Shown here: positions 1-8,321 of the stretch, piece after piece
Layout: the number at the start of each line of letters is the position of its first letter
Numbering within the stretch: the first letter of the stretch is position 1
DNA from: Sulfopaludibacter sp035606355
Lineage (GTDB): Bacteria > Acidobacteriota > Terriglobia > Bryobacterales > Bryobacteraceae
Reading direction: 5' to 3'
Length of the DNA stretch: 64,000 bases
NCBI GenBank assembly: GCA_035606355.1
Contig: DATNFO010000080.1
Coordinates: 33,931-97,930, forward strand
Made by a program: the position numbers and the translations under genes
The notes under the pieces: generated by a model
The model's database searches: none
Told to the model about the DNA's origin: nothing
The model's input: the letters and a program-made list of their open reading frames with translations, nothing else

Positions 1-1
1 C

Positions 2-544
2 GACACCTTTGAAAAGCGCGACCACCTGCGCATCTGGCGCCGCGATGACGAACTGGAGGGCCGGCCGGTTTGGGCCCTCGCTGCCACGCGCGATCTTTCC
101 ACCACGTTCGGCCTGCACCCGCTCGGCGTCACCCACAGAATCGAAGACGACGTGGATCTCGAGCGCGACAAGGTGGTCCGCGATCTGTACTTCACCGGCT
201 GCGCGGATTCCGTCGACTACGTCCAGCGTCCCGAGCAGCTACGCGAAAACGGCCGCGATTATCGCAAGGGAATCTCGACCGATGCGCGCGTTGCCGTGGT
301 CGCACTCAATGCGTGCACGCAGCCGCGGAACGACTTTGAAAGCGTCGTGCCGATGGTGCAGCCCGGTAAGGCGGTGCGCGTAATCCGCCGGATTCTACTC
401 ACCGCGCGGAATCACGTGATTCGCGACAACCTGATCTACCGCTCGGCGGACGCAGCGCGGCTCGGGTATCTGGCGGTCCGCGATCTGCACTGGCAGGCAG
501 GTCAGGAACGGCGGGCGCGGGCGTTGGAAGCGGCTTCGCATTAA
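2..544 (+). CDS. LssY C-terminal-domain protein, 3' part
   Basis: Only the last 180 codons are in the window; the reading frame is open from base 2 to a TAA at 542-544. The visible protein begins DTFEKRDHLRIWRRDDELEG and continues with RPVWALAATRD, THRIEDDVDLERD and VVRDLYFTG. This pattern (HLRxW, PVW.aA..D, tH.i..DvDlERd) is that of the LssY C-terminal domain, found alone or fused to membrane domains in bacteria. The function of that domain is not established. The N-terminus, which would show membrane segments, is missing. A palindromic repeat island follows the stop. Confidence 0.7.
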   Translation, partial: DTFEKRDHLRIWRRDDELEGRPVWALAATRDLSTTFGLHPLGVTHRIEDDVDLERDKVVRDLYFTGCADSVDYVQRPEQLRENGRDYRKGISTDARVAVVALNACTQPRNDFESVVPMVQPGKAVRVIRRILLTARNHVIRDNLIYRSADAARLGYLAVRDLHWQAGQERRARALEAASH

Positions 545-582
545 AGATTGCGGCTCGGCTCGCAGGCTCGCCTTTTCAGGTT

Positions 583-760
583 TGCGACCGGTCTGGAGAC
601 CGGTCGTTACTGTCCGGCCTTCACGATTGCGGTGAGCAGGTTGGACGGCAAGTGGGTAGTGACGGTGTAACGACCGGGCTCCGGCCCGGTCGCTAGGCGA
701 GCTTCGCTCGCCTCGGGCGCGCTCTGCGCGCCTGCAACCGGTCTGGAGACCGGTCGCTAC
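583..760. repeat. Modular palindromic intergenic repeats
   Basis: Between two genes lie three palindromes. Arms GACCGGTCT (586-594) and AGACCGGTC (597-605) flank GG. A second is built on CGACCGGGC/GCCCGGTCG (671-692), followed by an AGGCGAGC/GCTCGCCT hairpin (695-713). A further copy of the GGTCT-GG-AGACC module sits at 734-760. The same modules recur at 5961-6007, 19188-19322, 42648-42739 and 55159-55225. The last copy overlaps the 3' end of the amidase gene and contains its stop codon. They could act as terminators or as REP-like mobile repeats. Confidence 0.8.
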
Positions 761-2166
761 TTCACGATTGGCGGTCTTCTTTTGTGCCAGTCCGTTAATC
801 TTTGGAAGCGGTGCGCTGCGTCGATGACCACATGGTCGTTTCCTGCCCGACCGATGAACTGAATTCCGTAAGGCAGGTTCTCCGGACTGAAGCCGCAGGG
901 TACGCTGAGCGCCGGAAGTCCGCAGAGGCTCGAGACGCCATCCGGCGCACGCTGGCTGTTGTCGGCGGGCGCGGGTTCGGGCGGCCGCGGTGTCGCAGGC
1001 CGCGGCTGAGCGGGGCGTGGACCCCGGACCAGCGGCTGAGCCGCGGTGTCGCTGCCCGCCGCCGCCAGAACATCGAACCGGCTGAAGAGGTCATCGACGC
1101 GTTTCTGCAAAATGGCTCGCACGCGCTGCACGCGCAGGTAATCGCTCGCGCTCAGCTCTTCGCTGATGTAGCCGTTGATCTGGCCCAGAGGATCGACGAG
1201 CTGCGCGCATGTGCCCGTGTGCACCATGGTTTCAAAGGCGGAGGCCGCTTCGATGAGGATGGTCAACTCGGCCGCATCCTCAAATGGCCCGTCGGGAAAC
1301 GAGGCGTCGCCGATTTTCGCGCCGCCCTTTTCCATCGCGAGCAGGGCCGCGTCGATGGCCGATTCCAACCCGGGCGCCATGCGCGTCCACGCATTCGTCA
1401 GCTTGCCGATGCGCAGGGGCTTCGGCGAGGGCGAAGGCGTGTAATGGAAATCGTTGCCGATGACGGATAGCACAAGCCCGCAGCAATCCGCCGATCGCGC
1501 CATGGGCCCAAGTTTATCCATGGACCATGCGATCGCCATCGCGCCTTGCGTACTGACGCGTCCCAACGTGGGCCGCATTCCCGAGATGCCACACCACGTG
1601 GTGGGGCAGATGATGGAGCCGCGCGTATCGCTGCCGATGGCCCAGGGAACCATTCCGGCCGAGACTACCGCGCCCGAGCCGCTCGAAGAACCGCACGTCC
1701 AGCATTCCGGATTCCAGGGGTTTCGCGCAGGTCCGGTGAGGGAGGCGCTGCCGTTGCTGTAGCCCAGGCCTCCGGCGAGTTCGATCATGGCCGCTTTGCC
1801 GATGAGCACCGCGCCGGCGGCGTTCAGCTTATCCACGATGGCTGCGTTGTAATCGAATTGCCGGTCTTTGAAGGGAGGCGCGCCCCAGGTGGTGGGGTAA
1901 CCTTTTACCGCAACCAGATCCTTCAGAGCGTACGGAATTCCGTGCAGCGGTCCGCGATAATGTCCGGCGGCGATCTCCTTTTCCGCCGCGTGCGCCTGCT
2001 GCAGAGCAAGGTCGGGAGTAAGATTCGCCCACGCATTGAATCGGGGACCCAGGTTTCGGCTGCGCTCGAGATAGCTTTCGGCGAGGGCAACGGGCGATAA
2101 CGTGCGGCGGCGCATGCGGAGCCCGAGTTCGCGAACAGGGAGGTAGAGAATATCTTCGCTGAGCAC
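757..2166 (-). CDS. Amidase signature family protein
   Basis: Probable amide hydrolase of the amidase signature family (GatA/FAAH-like), 469 aa from a GTG start at 2166, two bases after the stop of the upstream gene. The open frame runs further upstream to 2529, but that part only shadows the preceding gene in another frame, so the GTG is preferred. The Ser-cisSer-Lys triad is visible: Lys82 in YALKD, the serine cluster CGSSSGSG near 159-165, and nucleophile Ser184 in GSDTRGSI (family form GSDTGGS). A Pro-rich insert lies before GLPALSVPCGF near the C-terminus. Substrate unknown. The TAG stop at 757-759 lies inside a dispersed repeat. Confidence 0.9.
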   Translation of the reverse strand: MLSEDILYLPVRELGLRMRRRTLSPVALAESYLERSRNLGPRFNAWANLTPDLALQQAHAAEKEIAAGHYRGPLHGIPYALKDLVAVKGYPTTWGAPPFKDRQFDYNAAIVDKLNAAGAVLIGKAAMIELAGGLGYSNGSASLTGPARNPWNPECWTCGSSSGSGAVVSAGMVPWAIGSDTRGSIICPTTWCGISGMRPTLGRVSTQGAMAIAWSMDKLGPMARSADCCGLVLSVIGNDFHYTPSPSPKPLRIGKLTNAWTRMAPGLESAIDAALLAMEKGGAKIGDASFPDGPFEDAAELTILIEAASAFETMVHTGTCAQLVDPLGQINGYISEELSASDYLRVQRVRAILQKRVDDLFSRFDVLAAAGSDTAAQPLVRGPRPAQPRPATPRPPEPAPADNSQRAPDGVSSLCGLPALSVPCGFSPENLPYGIQFIGRAGNDHVVIDAAHRFQRLTDWHKRRPPIVK

Positions 2167-2168
2167 GC

Positions 2169-2501
2169 TTATTCCCTGGCCCCTTTGGGATCCAGGCGGA
2201 GCTGGGTTGCCGGCGCATCGCCGTTTTCGAGGGGGAACTCGCGCATGCGCATCAACATGCGCTGGTGCCGCACCAGCACGCCGCGCGCCCGCGTTTTTTG
2301 ATCTTCGGTCAGGCGGTCGCCGTATTTGCGAACCATATCGGTGAACTTGGCATCCACCTCGGACTGGTCCTGCGGCGGAAGCGGAGCCTGGTTGCCTCCG
2401 CGCCCCTGAGCGACGATCGCCGATGGACTCAGGGCAGTCGCCAAACCGGCGAACGCAGCGCGGCGGCCGAATTTGCGCCGCGAAATGGAATCCCTCTGCA
2501 T
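2169..2501 (-). CDS. Tat-exported small protein of unknown function
   Basis: 110 aa starting with a twin-arginine signal, SRRKFGRRAAFAGLATALSP, probably cut after SAIVAQ. The mature part is charged and helical (QDQSEVDAKFTDMVRKYGDR, TEDQKTRARGVLVRHQRMLM), with no catalytic motif that I recognise. It lies two bases upstream of the amidase, so the two are almost certainly co-transcribed; it may be a periplasmic partner of that enzyme, but this is inference. An AAGGA-like ribosome site lies just before the ATG. Confidence 0.75.
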   Translation of the reverse strand: MQRDSISRRKFGRRAAFAGLATALSPSAIVAQGRGGNQAPLPPQDQSEVDAKFTDMVRKYGDRLTEDQKTRARGVLVRHQRMLMRMREFPLENGDAPATQLRLDPKGARE

Positions 2502-2520
2502 GAGTGCCGTCCTTGCTGGA

Positions 2521-2526
2521 ATTATA
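2521..2526 (-). promoter_or_regulatory. -10 box upstream of the Tat protein-amidase pair
   Basis: On the minus strand this reads TATAAT exactly, 19 bases before the ATG at 2501, leaving room for a leader of about 13 bases with an AAGGA ribosome site. No good -35 box is visible at the usual distance. Confidence 0.45.
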
Positions 2527-2548
2527 CAATCCCGTTCATGTTGGGTCT

Positions 2549-3706
2549 TCAGCCGGGCGGCGTCTGCGCGGTGCGGAAGAGGTCACGCATCGTGAGCGAC
2601 CGCGCCGCCGTTCGCGGCGTCAGCCCCTTGCTTCCCACGGAATGCGGGTCGGCGCCCTTCGCCAGCAGCAGCGCGGCGATGCCGGTTTGCCCGCAATTGA
2701 CGGCACGCCGCAGCGGTGTTTCGCCAGCATTGTCGCGCGCTTCCAGGTTCGCGCCGCACGCCAGCAGAATCGCCGCGATTTCGAGATTCCCGCGCCGCGC
2801 GGCCATGTGCAGCGGCGTGCAATGCTTCACTCCGCCGCCGGCGTCGACTTGCGCGCCAGCGTCTATCAGCGCGCGTACAACATCGCCGCCGCCCGCGCAC
2901 TCGTTCGCGGCAGAGTACAGAGGAGTATGGCCGCCATCGTCGTGGATGTTGGGATCGACGCCGCTGTTGAGGAGCGCGGTGACGACCGGCAGATTCCCCG
3001 CAGCGGCTGCCGCATGCAGCAGAGTGCGGCCGCTGTAGCGTTCATGCGCCAGATCGGGGTTCGCGAGCAGGAGCGTTTGAGCGTATTCAGCCATCGCCGC
3101 GTGGCCGCTTCCGATCAGGACTCCGGCGAAATGCGCGAACACCACACGACTGTTTGCAAAAAGCGAGCGGAGAAGCGGGCCCTCGACCATTTGAATCATG
3201 CTGGGCAAATCACCTGCCCGAACCGTGGCGACGAGCTCATCCAACGCACGCTGCTCCTCCCACCGGCGCTGCAACCGCCCGTGCATGCCGGCAGGGTCAG
3301 GCCTTGCCGAACCCGCATTCACAAGGTACGCGGATGCTTCCTCAAAGAGCTCCTTCAAGGCGGCTCGCATGGTTTCGTTCAACTCAACACTTTGGAGCGC
3401 GATGGTCATCTGTTTCATCCACGCGTCGCGCTCCTTCGGGCCGATCTGAAAGCGGTGATGAGATTCGCGGAGACTCAGCCAGAAACGGTGCTGCGTTTCG
3501 GCGGCCGGACCCCCGAGGAACTGCACCAGGAACGCCGCAAACGCCTCAATGGCGCATCGATGAGTCTTGCCGGGAAACAACGGACGCAGCACGGGGTCGT
3601 CATCCACACGGCCATAGAACGCGGCGGCGAGCTCAAAGCATTTCGCCGCACCTCCCATTGCTTCGAACAGATCAATGGGCACAGTTGTGTGGTTCCCGGC
3701 CATCAC
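2549..3706 (-). CDS. Truncated globin-ankyrin repeat fusion
   Basis: 385 aa. Residues about 12-130 resemble a group II/O truncated haemoglobin: FYGRVDDDPVLRPLFPG, then ESHHRFQIGPKERDAW, in which His83 fits the proximal haem-ligand position of the family motif H-x-x-F-x-I-G. A charged linker follows. Residues about 225-375 form four to five ankyrin repeats (RTLLHAAAAAGNLPVV, HTPLYSAANE, CTPLHMAARRGNLEIA, ETPLRRAVNCGQTGIA). No signal peptide is seen, so it is cytoplasmic. A haem/O2-binding module joined to a protein-interaction module suggests a gas sensor or a scaffolded oxygen-handling protein. It is transcribed away from rtcB across a 32-bp gap. Confidence 0.85.
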   Translation of the reverse strand: MMAGNHTTVPIDLFEAMGGAAKCFELAAAFYGRVDDDPVLRPLFPGKTHRCAIEAFAAFLVQFLGGPAAETQHRFWLSLRESHHRFQIGPKERDAWMKQMTIALQSVELNETMRAALKELFEEASAYLVNAGSARPDPAGMHGRLQRRWEEQRALDELVATVRAGDLPSMIQMVEGPLLRSLFANSRVVFAHFAGVLIGSGHAAMAEYAQTLLLANPDLAHERYSGRTLLHAAAAAGNLPVVTALLNSGVDPNIHDDGGHTPLYSAANECAGGGDVVRALIDAGAQVDAGGGVKHCTPLHMAARRGNLEIAAILLACGANLEARDNAGETPLRRAVNCGQTGIAALLLAKGADPHSVGSKGLTPRTAARSLTMRDLFRTAQTPPG

Positions 3707-3738
3707 ACAATTCTCGCCGAAGTGTATGTTGAAAGGGC

Positions 3739-5178
3739 ATGGCCACCGTTGAGCTGCACCAAATCGACGACTACCGCTATCGCATAGACCGGGACGAGGC
3801 CGCGGGCATGCGCACGGATGTAGTGGTATACGCTAACCGGCGACTGATCGAGCAGATCCGCAAAGATCAGTCGCTGGTACAGGCCATGAATGTGGCGACG
3901 CTTCCCGGCATCGTCGGCCCGAGCCTGGCGATGCCGGACATTCATCAGGGCTACGGTTTTCCGATCGGCGGAGTGGCGGCGATCGATGCGGAAGATGGCG
4001 TGGTTTCGCCCGGCGGCGTCGGGTTCGACATCAACTGCGGGGTGCGCCTGGTGCGCACGAATCTCACGCAGTCCGACGTACGCCCGCGAATGAAGGCGCT
4101 GATAGACCAGGTGTTTCGCGACGTTCCCTGCGGCGCGGGCACGGCGGGGCGCGTTCCCTTGAAGCGCTCGCAGGTTGACGAGGTGTTGCGTGGCGGCGCG
4201 CGATGGATGGTGGAGAACGGCAATGGCAATTCGCGCGACGCCGAACTCGCCGAAGCGGGCGGCGCGCTTGAAGGGGCGCTGCCGAATAAAGTTTCCGATC
4301 GCGCCAAAGAGCGCGGGATGCCGCAACTGGCGACGCTCGGCAGCGGAAATCATTTTCTGGAAGTGCAGTTGGTCGAGGAAGTGCATGACGCCGAGGCAGC
4401 GGCCGCGATGAACATCCGTCGGGGCCAGGTAGTGGTGCTGATTCACTCCGGCTCGCGCGGGCTGGGGCATCAGGTGTGCACGGACTACGTCGCGTTGATG
4501 AACCGGGTGATGGCGAAGTACAAGATCACGCTTCCGGACCGGCAGCTCGCCTGCGCGCCGGCGGCCAGCGAGGAAGGGAAGAGCTACCTGGGAGCGATGG
4601 CTGCCGCCGCCAATTTCGCGTGGGCGAACCGGCAAGGCATCCTACATTTCCTGCGCGGCGCGTTCCAGCGCGTTTTCGGCGGGGATGCGCGACTCGATCT
4701 GATCTACGATGTCTGCCACAATATCGCCAAGCGCGAGACGTATCACGTGGAGGGGCGAAAGCGCGAAGTGCTGGTGCATCGCAAGGGCGCCACGCGCGCG
4801 TTTCCGCCGAACCACCGCGAGATTCCGCCGGAGTATCGCGCGATCGGGCAGCCCGTGTTCATTCCCGGCAGCATGGGAACTGCGTCCTGGGTTTTGGCCG
4901 GGCGGCAGGGCGCCATGGACGAAACGTTCGGCAGCGTTTGCCACGGAGCGGGGCGGCTGCTGAGCCGCACGGCGGTCCGCAAAGGCAAGGACGCGCGCGC
5001 CGAGCAGCGCAAACTCGAAGAACAGGGCATTCTCGTACGATCGGAATCGAAAGACGGAATCCTGGAAGAACTGCCGGAAGCGTACAAGGACGTCGACGAG
5101 GTAATTGAGGTGGTTCATAGGGCCGGACTCGCGGCCAAAGTGGCGCGTCTGCGTCCCATGGGCGTTATTAAGGGGTAG
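3739..5178 (+). CDS. rtcB: RNA-splicing ligase RtcB
   Basis: 479 aa, full family length. RtcB joins RNA 3'-phosphate or 2',3'-cyclic phosphate ends to 5'-OH ends using GTP and Mn2+. Family motifs appear in order: MPDIHQGYGFPIGG, GFDINCGVR (Cys100 is the metal-binding cysteine), GSGNHFLEVQ, HSGSRGLGHQ, HNIAKRE, HRKGATRAFPP, GSMGTASWVL and CHGAGRLLSR, which holds the histidine that becomes guanylylated. The start is set by MATVELHQIDDYRYRI just after a GAAAGG ribosome site. No archease or RNA cyclase gene is adjacent. Confidence 0.97.
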   Translation: MATVELHQIDDYRYRIDRDEAAGMRTDVVVYANRRLIEQIRKDQSLVQAMNVATLPGIVGPSLAMPDIHQGYGFPIGGVAAIDAEDGVVSPGGVGFDINCGVRLVRTNLTQSDVRPRMKALIDQVFRDVPCGAGTAGRVPLKRSQVDEVLRGGARWMVENGNGNSRDAELAEAGGALEGALPNKVSDRAKERGMPQLATLGSGNHFLEVQLVEEVHDAEAAAAMNIRRGQVVVLIHSGSRGLGHQVCTDYVALMNRVMAKYKITLPDRQLACAPAASEEGKSYLGAMAAAANFAWANRQGILHFLRGAFQRVFGGDARLDLIYDVCHNIAKRETYHVEGRKREVLVHRKGATRAFPPNHREIPPEYRAIGQPVFIPGSMGTASWVLAGRQGAMDETFGSVCHGAGRLLSRTAVRKGKDARAEQRKLEEQGILVRSESKDGILEELPEAYKDVDEVIEVVHRAGLAAKVARLRPMGVIKG

Positions 5179-5220
5179 AGCGCTTGAATCGCCGCCCTGC
5201 TGCCGTCACAATGTAAGTTC

Positions 5221-5943
5221 ATGGCGATTTCATTCTCCCCGACCAGCGAAGACGTCGATCGATACCGTACGTTCCGGGCGCTCAGCCGTAAACTGAATGA
5301 GACAATCGTCCGAACCATTCCAAAGCAGGCGTACGCCGAGATCGGCGAGGCCCTCGGCATCCGGCGCAATGGCGTACTGGTATTCGATACCGAGGACATG
5401 GTCGCCGTGCTGTCGGACTGCTGTCTTTACGATTGGTATAGAGACGGCAAGAATCAGGTCCGGCGATATGTGGAAACGCATCCGGCGGCGCCGGGAACGG
5501 ACGAGAGCTATCTGTTCAACGCATGCCTGCGCGCGCAGTATCGGGTGCTCTGGACGGAGTCGGTAGTGCCGGGCGCGGGGCTTTACTGCCGCGATGGCTT
5601 CACGAAAGAAGAGCTGTTCCTGATGGACGTTGCTTTTAGCGAGTCAATGCCGCGCGAGCGGGTAGTTCTCGCTACCAGGACCCTGCCGCTGGGGGAGTAT
5701 TGGATGGGCACGGGAGCGGCTCTCCCTCTCGATGCTGAAACCGACATCGTCGGCTCTCTGAAGCGCGTCCAGAAAGAATTTGGCGACTCGATCGAAGAGG
5801 CCGCGATCGTCCCGATTGCGATTGTCCGCGCATGTCTGGCCGCAGGAGCGGCGGAACGGATTGTCTACGCCGGTCCGCAACCGCCGGCAAAGCTGCGGCA
5901 CGAGCCCCGCTGGCCTGGTTCCAAGCGGCGAAAGCGTAAGTGA
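5221..5943 (+). CDS. Hypothetical protein, 240 aa
   Basis: Not recognised. It starts MAISFSPTSEDVDRYRTFRA, has no signal peptide or membrane segment, and ends in a basic tail (PRWPGSKRRKRK). The middle contains VLVFDTEDMVAVLSDCCLYD and FTKEELFLMDVAFSE. Codon use looks like that of its neighbours and the frame is uninterrupted, so it is probably real. It follows rtcB by 42 bp on the same strand, so the two could be co-transcribed; a role in RNA metabolism would be a guess. Confidence 0.7.
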   Translation: MAISFSPTSEDVDRYRTFRALSRKLNETIVRTIPKQAYAEIGEALGIRRNGVLVFDTEDMVAVLSDCCLYDWYRDGKNQVRRYVETHPAAPGTDESYLFNACLRAQYRVLWTESVVPGAGLYCRDGFTKEELFLMDVAFSESMPRERVVLATRTLPLGEYWMGTGAALPLDAETDIVGSLKRVQKEFGDSIEEAAIVPIAIVRACLAAGAAERIVYAGPQPPAKLRHEPRWPGSKRRKRK

Positions 5944-5960
5944 CGTTAGGGTCCGGGAGT

Positions 5961-6007
5961 GCAGGCGAGCTTCGCTCGCCGCAACAGGAAAGATTCCTGT
6001 TGCCACG
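5961..6007. repeat. Palindromic repeat modules (GCGAGC and CAACAGGAA types)
   Basis: Two consecutive hairpins lie after the 240-aa gene. One has GGCGAGC/GCTCGCC arms around TTC (5964-5980). The other has GCAACAGGAA/TTCCTGTTGC arms around AGA (5981-6003). Both modules recur near 19.2 and 42.7 kb. Confidence 0.8.
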
Positions 6008-6073
6008 GAAGGACGTGTAACGTGCGTGCGCTGCTTCACCGCAATTCCGGGCTGAAACGGGCATCATAACGGT

Positions 6074-6958
6074 ATGGCCGAAGAACTTATTGCGGACGCA
6101 ATCGAACAACAGAACTGGTTGGAGCCGGTGGAGACCGGTCTCCACGACGCGGTCACGAAGACTTACGTGGCAGCCGGACCCGCAGGGCAGAAGGTTAAGA
6201 ACTTCCTGCACGGCACCTGGCTCGGCCATCCGCTGCACCCGGTGCTCACCGACATTCCTCTGGGCGCCTGGACAGCCACGCTGGTTCTCGATATTTGCGA
6301 GGCGGCCGGCGATAAGCGGTACGCCCCCGCCGCGGACTTGACGCTGAAGGTCGGTCTGGCCGGCGCCGTGGGCGCCGCACTCGCGGGCTTGACGGATTGG
6401 CAAGCTACGGATGGCGGAGCGCGCCGCGTCGGAGCTGTCCACGGAATCCTCAACGTCACGGCGGCGGCGTGTTATACAGCGTCGCTGATCGCGCGCAACG
6501 GACGCAACCGGCAAACCGGGCGGACGCTGGCGTGCATCGGCTACGCGATTGGAGCGGCTTCGGCGTGGCTGGGCGGCAATCTTGTTTACGCCAAGAAAAT
6601 CGGTGTCAACCACACCACGGCGGAAGGCGCTCCGCAGGATTGGACGGCGGTGCTCGACGAAGCCGCGCTGCCCGAGGATCTGCCGCAGCGTGTACAGGTG
6701 AATGGTCTCAACATCCTGCTGGTACGGCGCGGTGGCACGGTCTACGCAATCAGCGAAACGTGTTCCCATTTGGGCGGTCCCCTATCGGAAGGAAAGCTTG
6801 ACGGCGACAGCATCGAATGTCCGTGGCATGCCTCGCGGTTCTGCATCAAAGACGGGTCCGTGATCGATGGTCCGGCGACGCATCCGCAGCCGCGGTTCGA
6901 TGCTCGCGTTGCGAATGGAAAAATCGAAATCAGAGCATTGCAAAATCGGCAAGCCTGA
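6074..6958 (+). CDS. DUF2231 membrane domain-Rieske [2Fe-2S] protein
   Basis: 294 aa. Residues about 40-180 form a DUF2231-type membrane domain with LGHPLHPVLTDIPLGAWTAT and four hydrophobic helices. Residues about 200-290 are a Rieske-type ferredoxin with the cluster ligands C-S-H near 229-231 and C-P-W-H near 249-252. The architecture suggests a membrane-anchored electron carrier that exposes a [2Fe-2S] cluster; its partner is unknown. The last 29 bp overlap the convergent permease gene on the other strand. Confidence 0.88.
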   Translation: MAEELIADAIEQQNWLEPVETGLHDAVTKTYVAAGPAGQKVKNFLHGTWLGHPLHPVLTDIPLGAWTATLVLDICEAAGDKRYAPAADLTLKVGLAGAVGAALAGLTDWQATDGGARRVGAVHGILNVTAAACYTASLIARNGRNRQTGRTLACIGYAIGAASAWLGGNLVYAKKIGVNHTTAEGAPQDWTAVLDEAALPEDLPQRVQVNGLNILLVRRGGTVYAISETCSHLGGPLSEGKLDGDSIECPWHASRFCIKDGSVIDGPATHPQPRFDARVANGKIEIRALQNRQA

Positions 6959-8321
6959 TTCGGCGGAACACGAACTCGCGCGTTACAAAAGCAGCCGGAG
7001 AATGCACCACCACGGAAACCGGCGTCCCCAGCAACTCAAAGCGATCCAGTGCGTGCAGGTCCGGAGAAACGGCGAAAGGCGGCATGGCAGCTTCGCAAGG
7101 AACCAGCGGATAGAAGTTCCCGAGTGACGTCAGAACATCCATGCACTGCCGGACCTGAGGCGCCGCACATCGGATCGAATGCTCGAATTCGGTATTGACC
7201 AGCGTGCAGGAGCCTGGCCACACACTGTCCACGTCCTGCGCTCTCACAGTGGCGGAGCGGACAAACCAACCCATATCGATGCTTCCCGCGAGATCGGCCG
7301 CGGCATCCGAGTGAGCCGCGAACTCGCCGGCCGGCACATATACTCGCAGCCATCCGTGTCCGCCGAAGATGTCGTGCGCCCGGTTTAAGGCAAAGTCACC
7401 GCCGGGCATGCGCAAGCGCAAGGAACTCGTCAAGAGAACCGAATCGTCGGGCAAATCGCTCACGCGGATCGGAATTTCCACGGTCACAAAGCCGGAAGAG
7501 CGGCGTGTCATGTACTCGGGACACTTGGGGCCAGGGGCGAACTGAATCGAGAGTTGCGACCGCATCAGATGCCGCGGCGAGAACAGGCGCTGTACCGCAA
7601 ATGCGGCACGTTCCGGCAGGAACCGCGCGCCGGTCAACGCCGTGAAAGCCGCAATGCCGATCAGCAGGCGGGCGGCGACGGTGTGCCGCGTCGTGTATTG
7701 CCAGTACACAACGGCGGCCACGCCGATCAGTATGACGGCACACGTGAAGCATTCGGCCACCCAGGAGAGTCCGTTGAATACCGGCACGCTGTGGCGGTCC
7801 GCGTAAAGCAACAACAGAAGCCCGGCGGCGAGCAAAAGCATCAGCATCGACAGTGCCGCATGCGAGAGATTCCGCGTGACACAGGCGATTGCCACGGCGG
7901 GTAGCACGAATAACACAGTGAACAGAACCTGCTTCCAGAGCAGCGCGGAAAGAAACCGGCCAGGTTCGATTCCGTTGTCCGCAAAGACCAGCAACTCACA
8001 GATCAGCAGAGGCACATTGATGAGCAGCAAAATCGCGAGCGCTTTGGCGGCGGCGATTTCGCGGCGCTTGAAGGGTCGCGTGAGCCAGTATGCGGTTTCG
8101 CCTACCAGAGATTCCTGCTGCATAAGCGCAATCACCAGGTTCCAGCACGCCAGCGTCGCAAGAAGCGGCGATAACTGCGCCAGCGATAAGGCTCCAAAAA
8201 TTCCGCGCTCTTGCGGACTTAGGACCGCTATGTACATCAACGGCCAAATCAGCACGCCGTAAAGCCAAAGGCGCCGCAGGTCTTTGCGCAAGATCGGCCA
8301 GGTCCGCCTCATAGGTGTCAT
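6930..8321 (-). CDS. ABC transporter permease, second copy
   Basis: 463 aa integral membrane protein. The N-terminus MRRTWPILRKDLRRLWLYG matches the start of the neighbouring permease (MRLVWPILRKDLRHLWMYL), and the hydrophobic segments fall in the same places, followed by a long soluble C-terminal half. The two are clearly diverged duplicates. The ATG overlaps the stop of the first permease by 4 bp (ATGA), so the gene is the distal member of the GntR-ATPase-permease-permease operon. The 3' end overlaps the convergent Rieske gene. The transported substrate is not indicated; operons with YtrA-type regulators often serve export or stress defence. Confidence 0.8.
   Translation of the reverse strand: MTPMRRTWPILRKDLRRLWLYGVLIWPLMYIAVLSPQERGIFGALSLAQLSPLLATLACWNLVIALMQQESLVGETAYWLTRPFKRREIAAAKALAILLLINVPLLICELLVFADNGIEPGRFLSALLWKQVLFTVLFVLPAVAIACVTRNLSHAALSMLMLLLAAGLLLLLYADRHSVPVFNGLSWVAECFTCAVILIGVAAVVYWQYTTRHTVAARLLIGIAAFTALTGARFLPERAAFAVQRLFSPRHLMRSQLSIQFAPGPKCPEYMTRRSSGFVTVEIPIRVSDLPDDSVLLTSSLRLRMPGGDFALNRAHDIFGGHGWLRVYVPAGEFAAHSDAAADLAGSIDMGWFVRSATVRAQDVDSVWPGSCTLVNTEFEHSIRCAAPQVRQCMDVLTSLGNFYPLVPCEAAMPPFAVSPDLHALDRFELLGTPVSVVVHSPAAFVTREFVFRRIRLADFAML

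Noticed and set aside
2167..2529. N-terminal extension of the amidase frame
   Set aside because: It shadows the Tat-signal protein gene; the GTG at 2166 gives normal family length.
2504..3787. A 427-codon plus-strand frame opposite the globin-ankyrin gene
   Set aside because: Arg/His-rich sequence without motifs; the minus strand has a convincing globin and ankyrin repeats.
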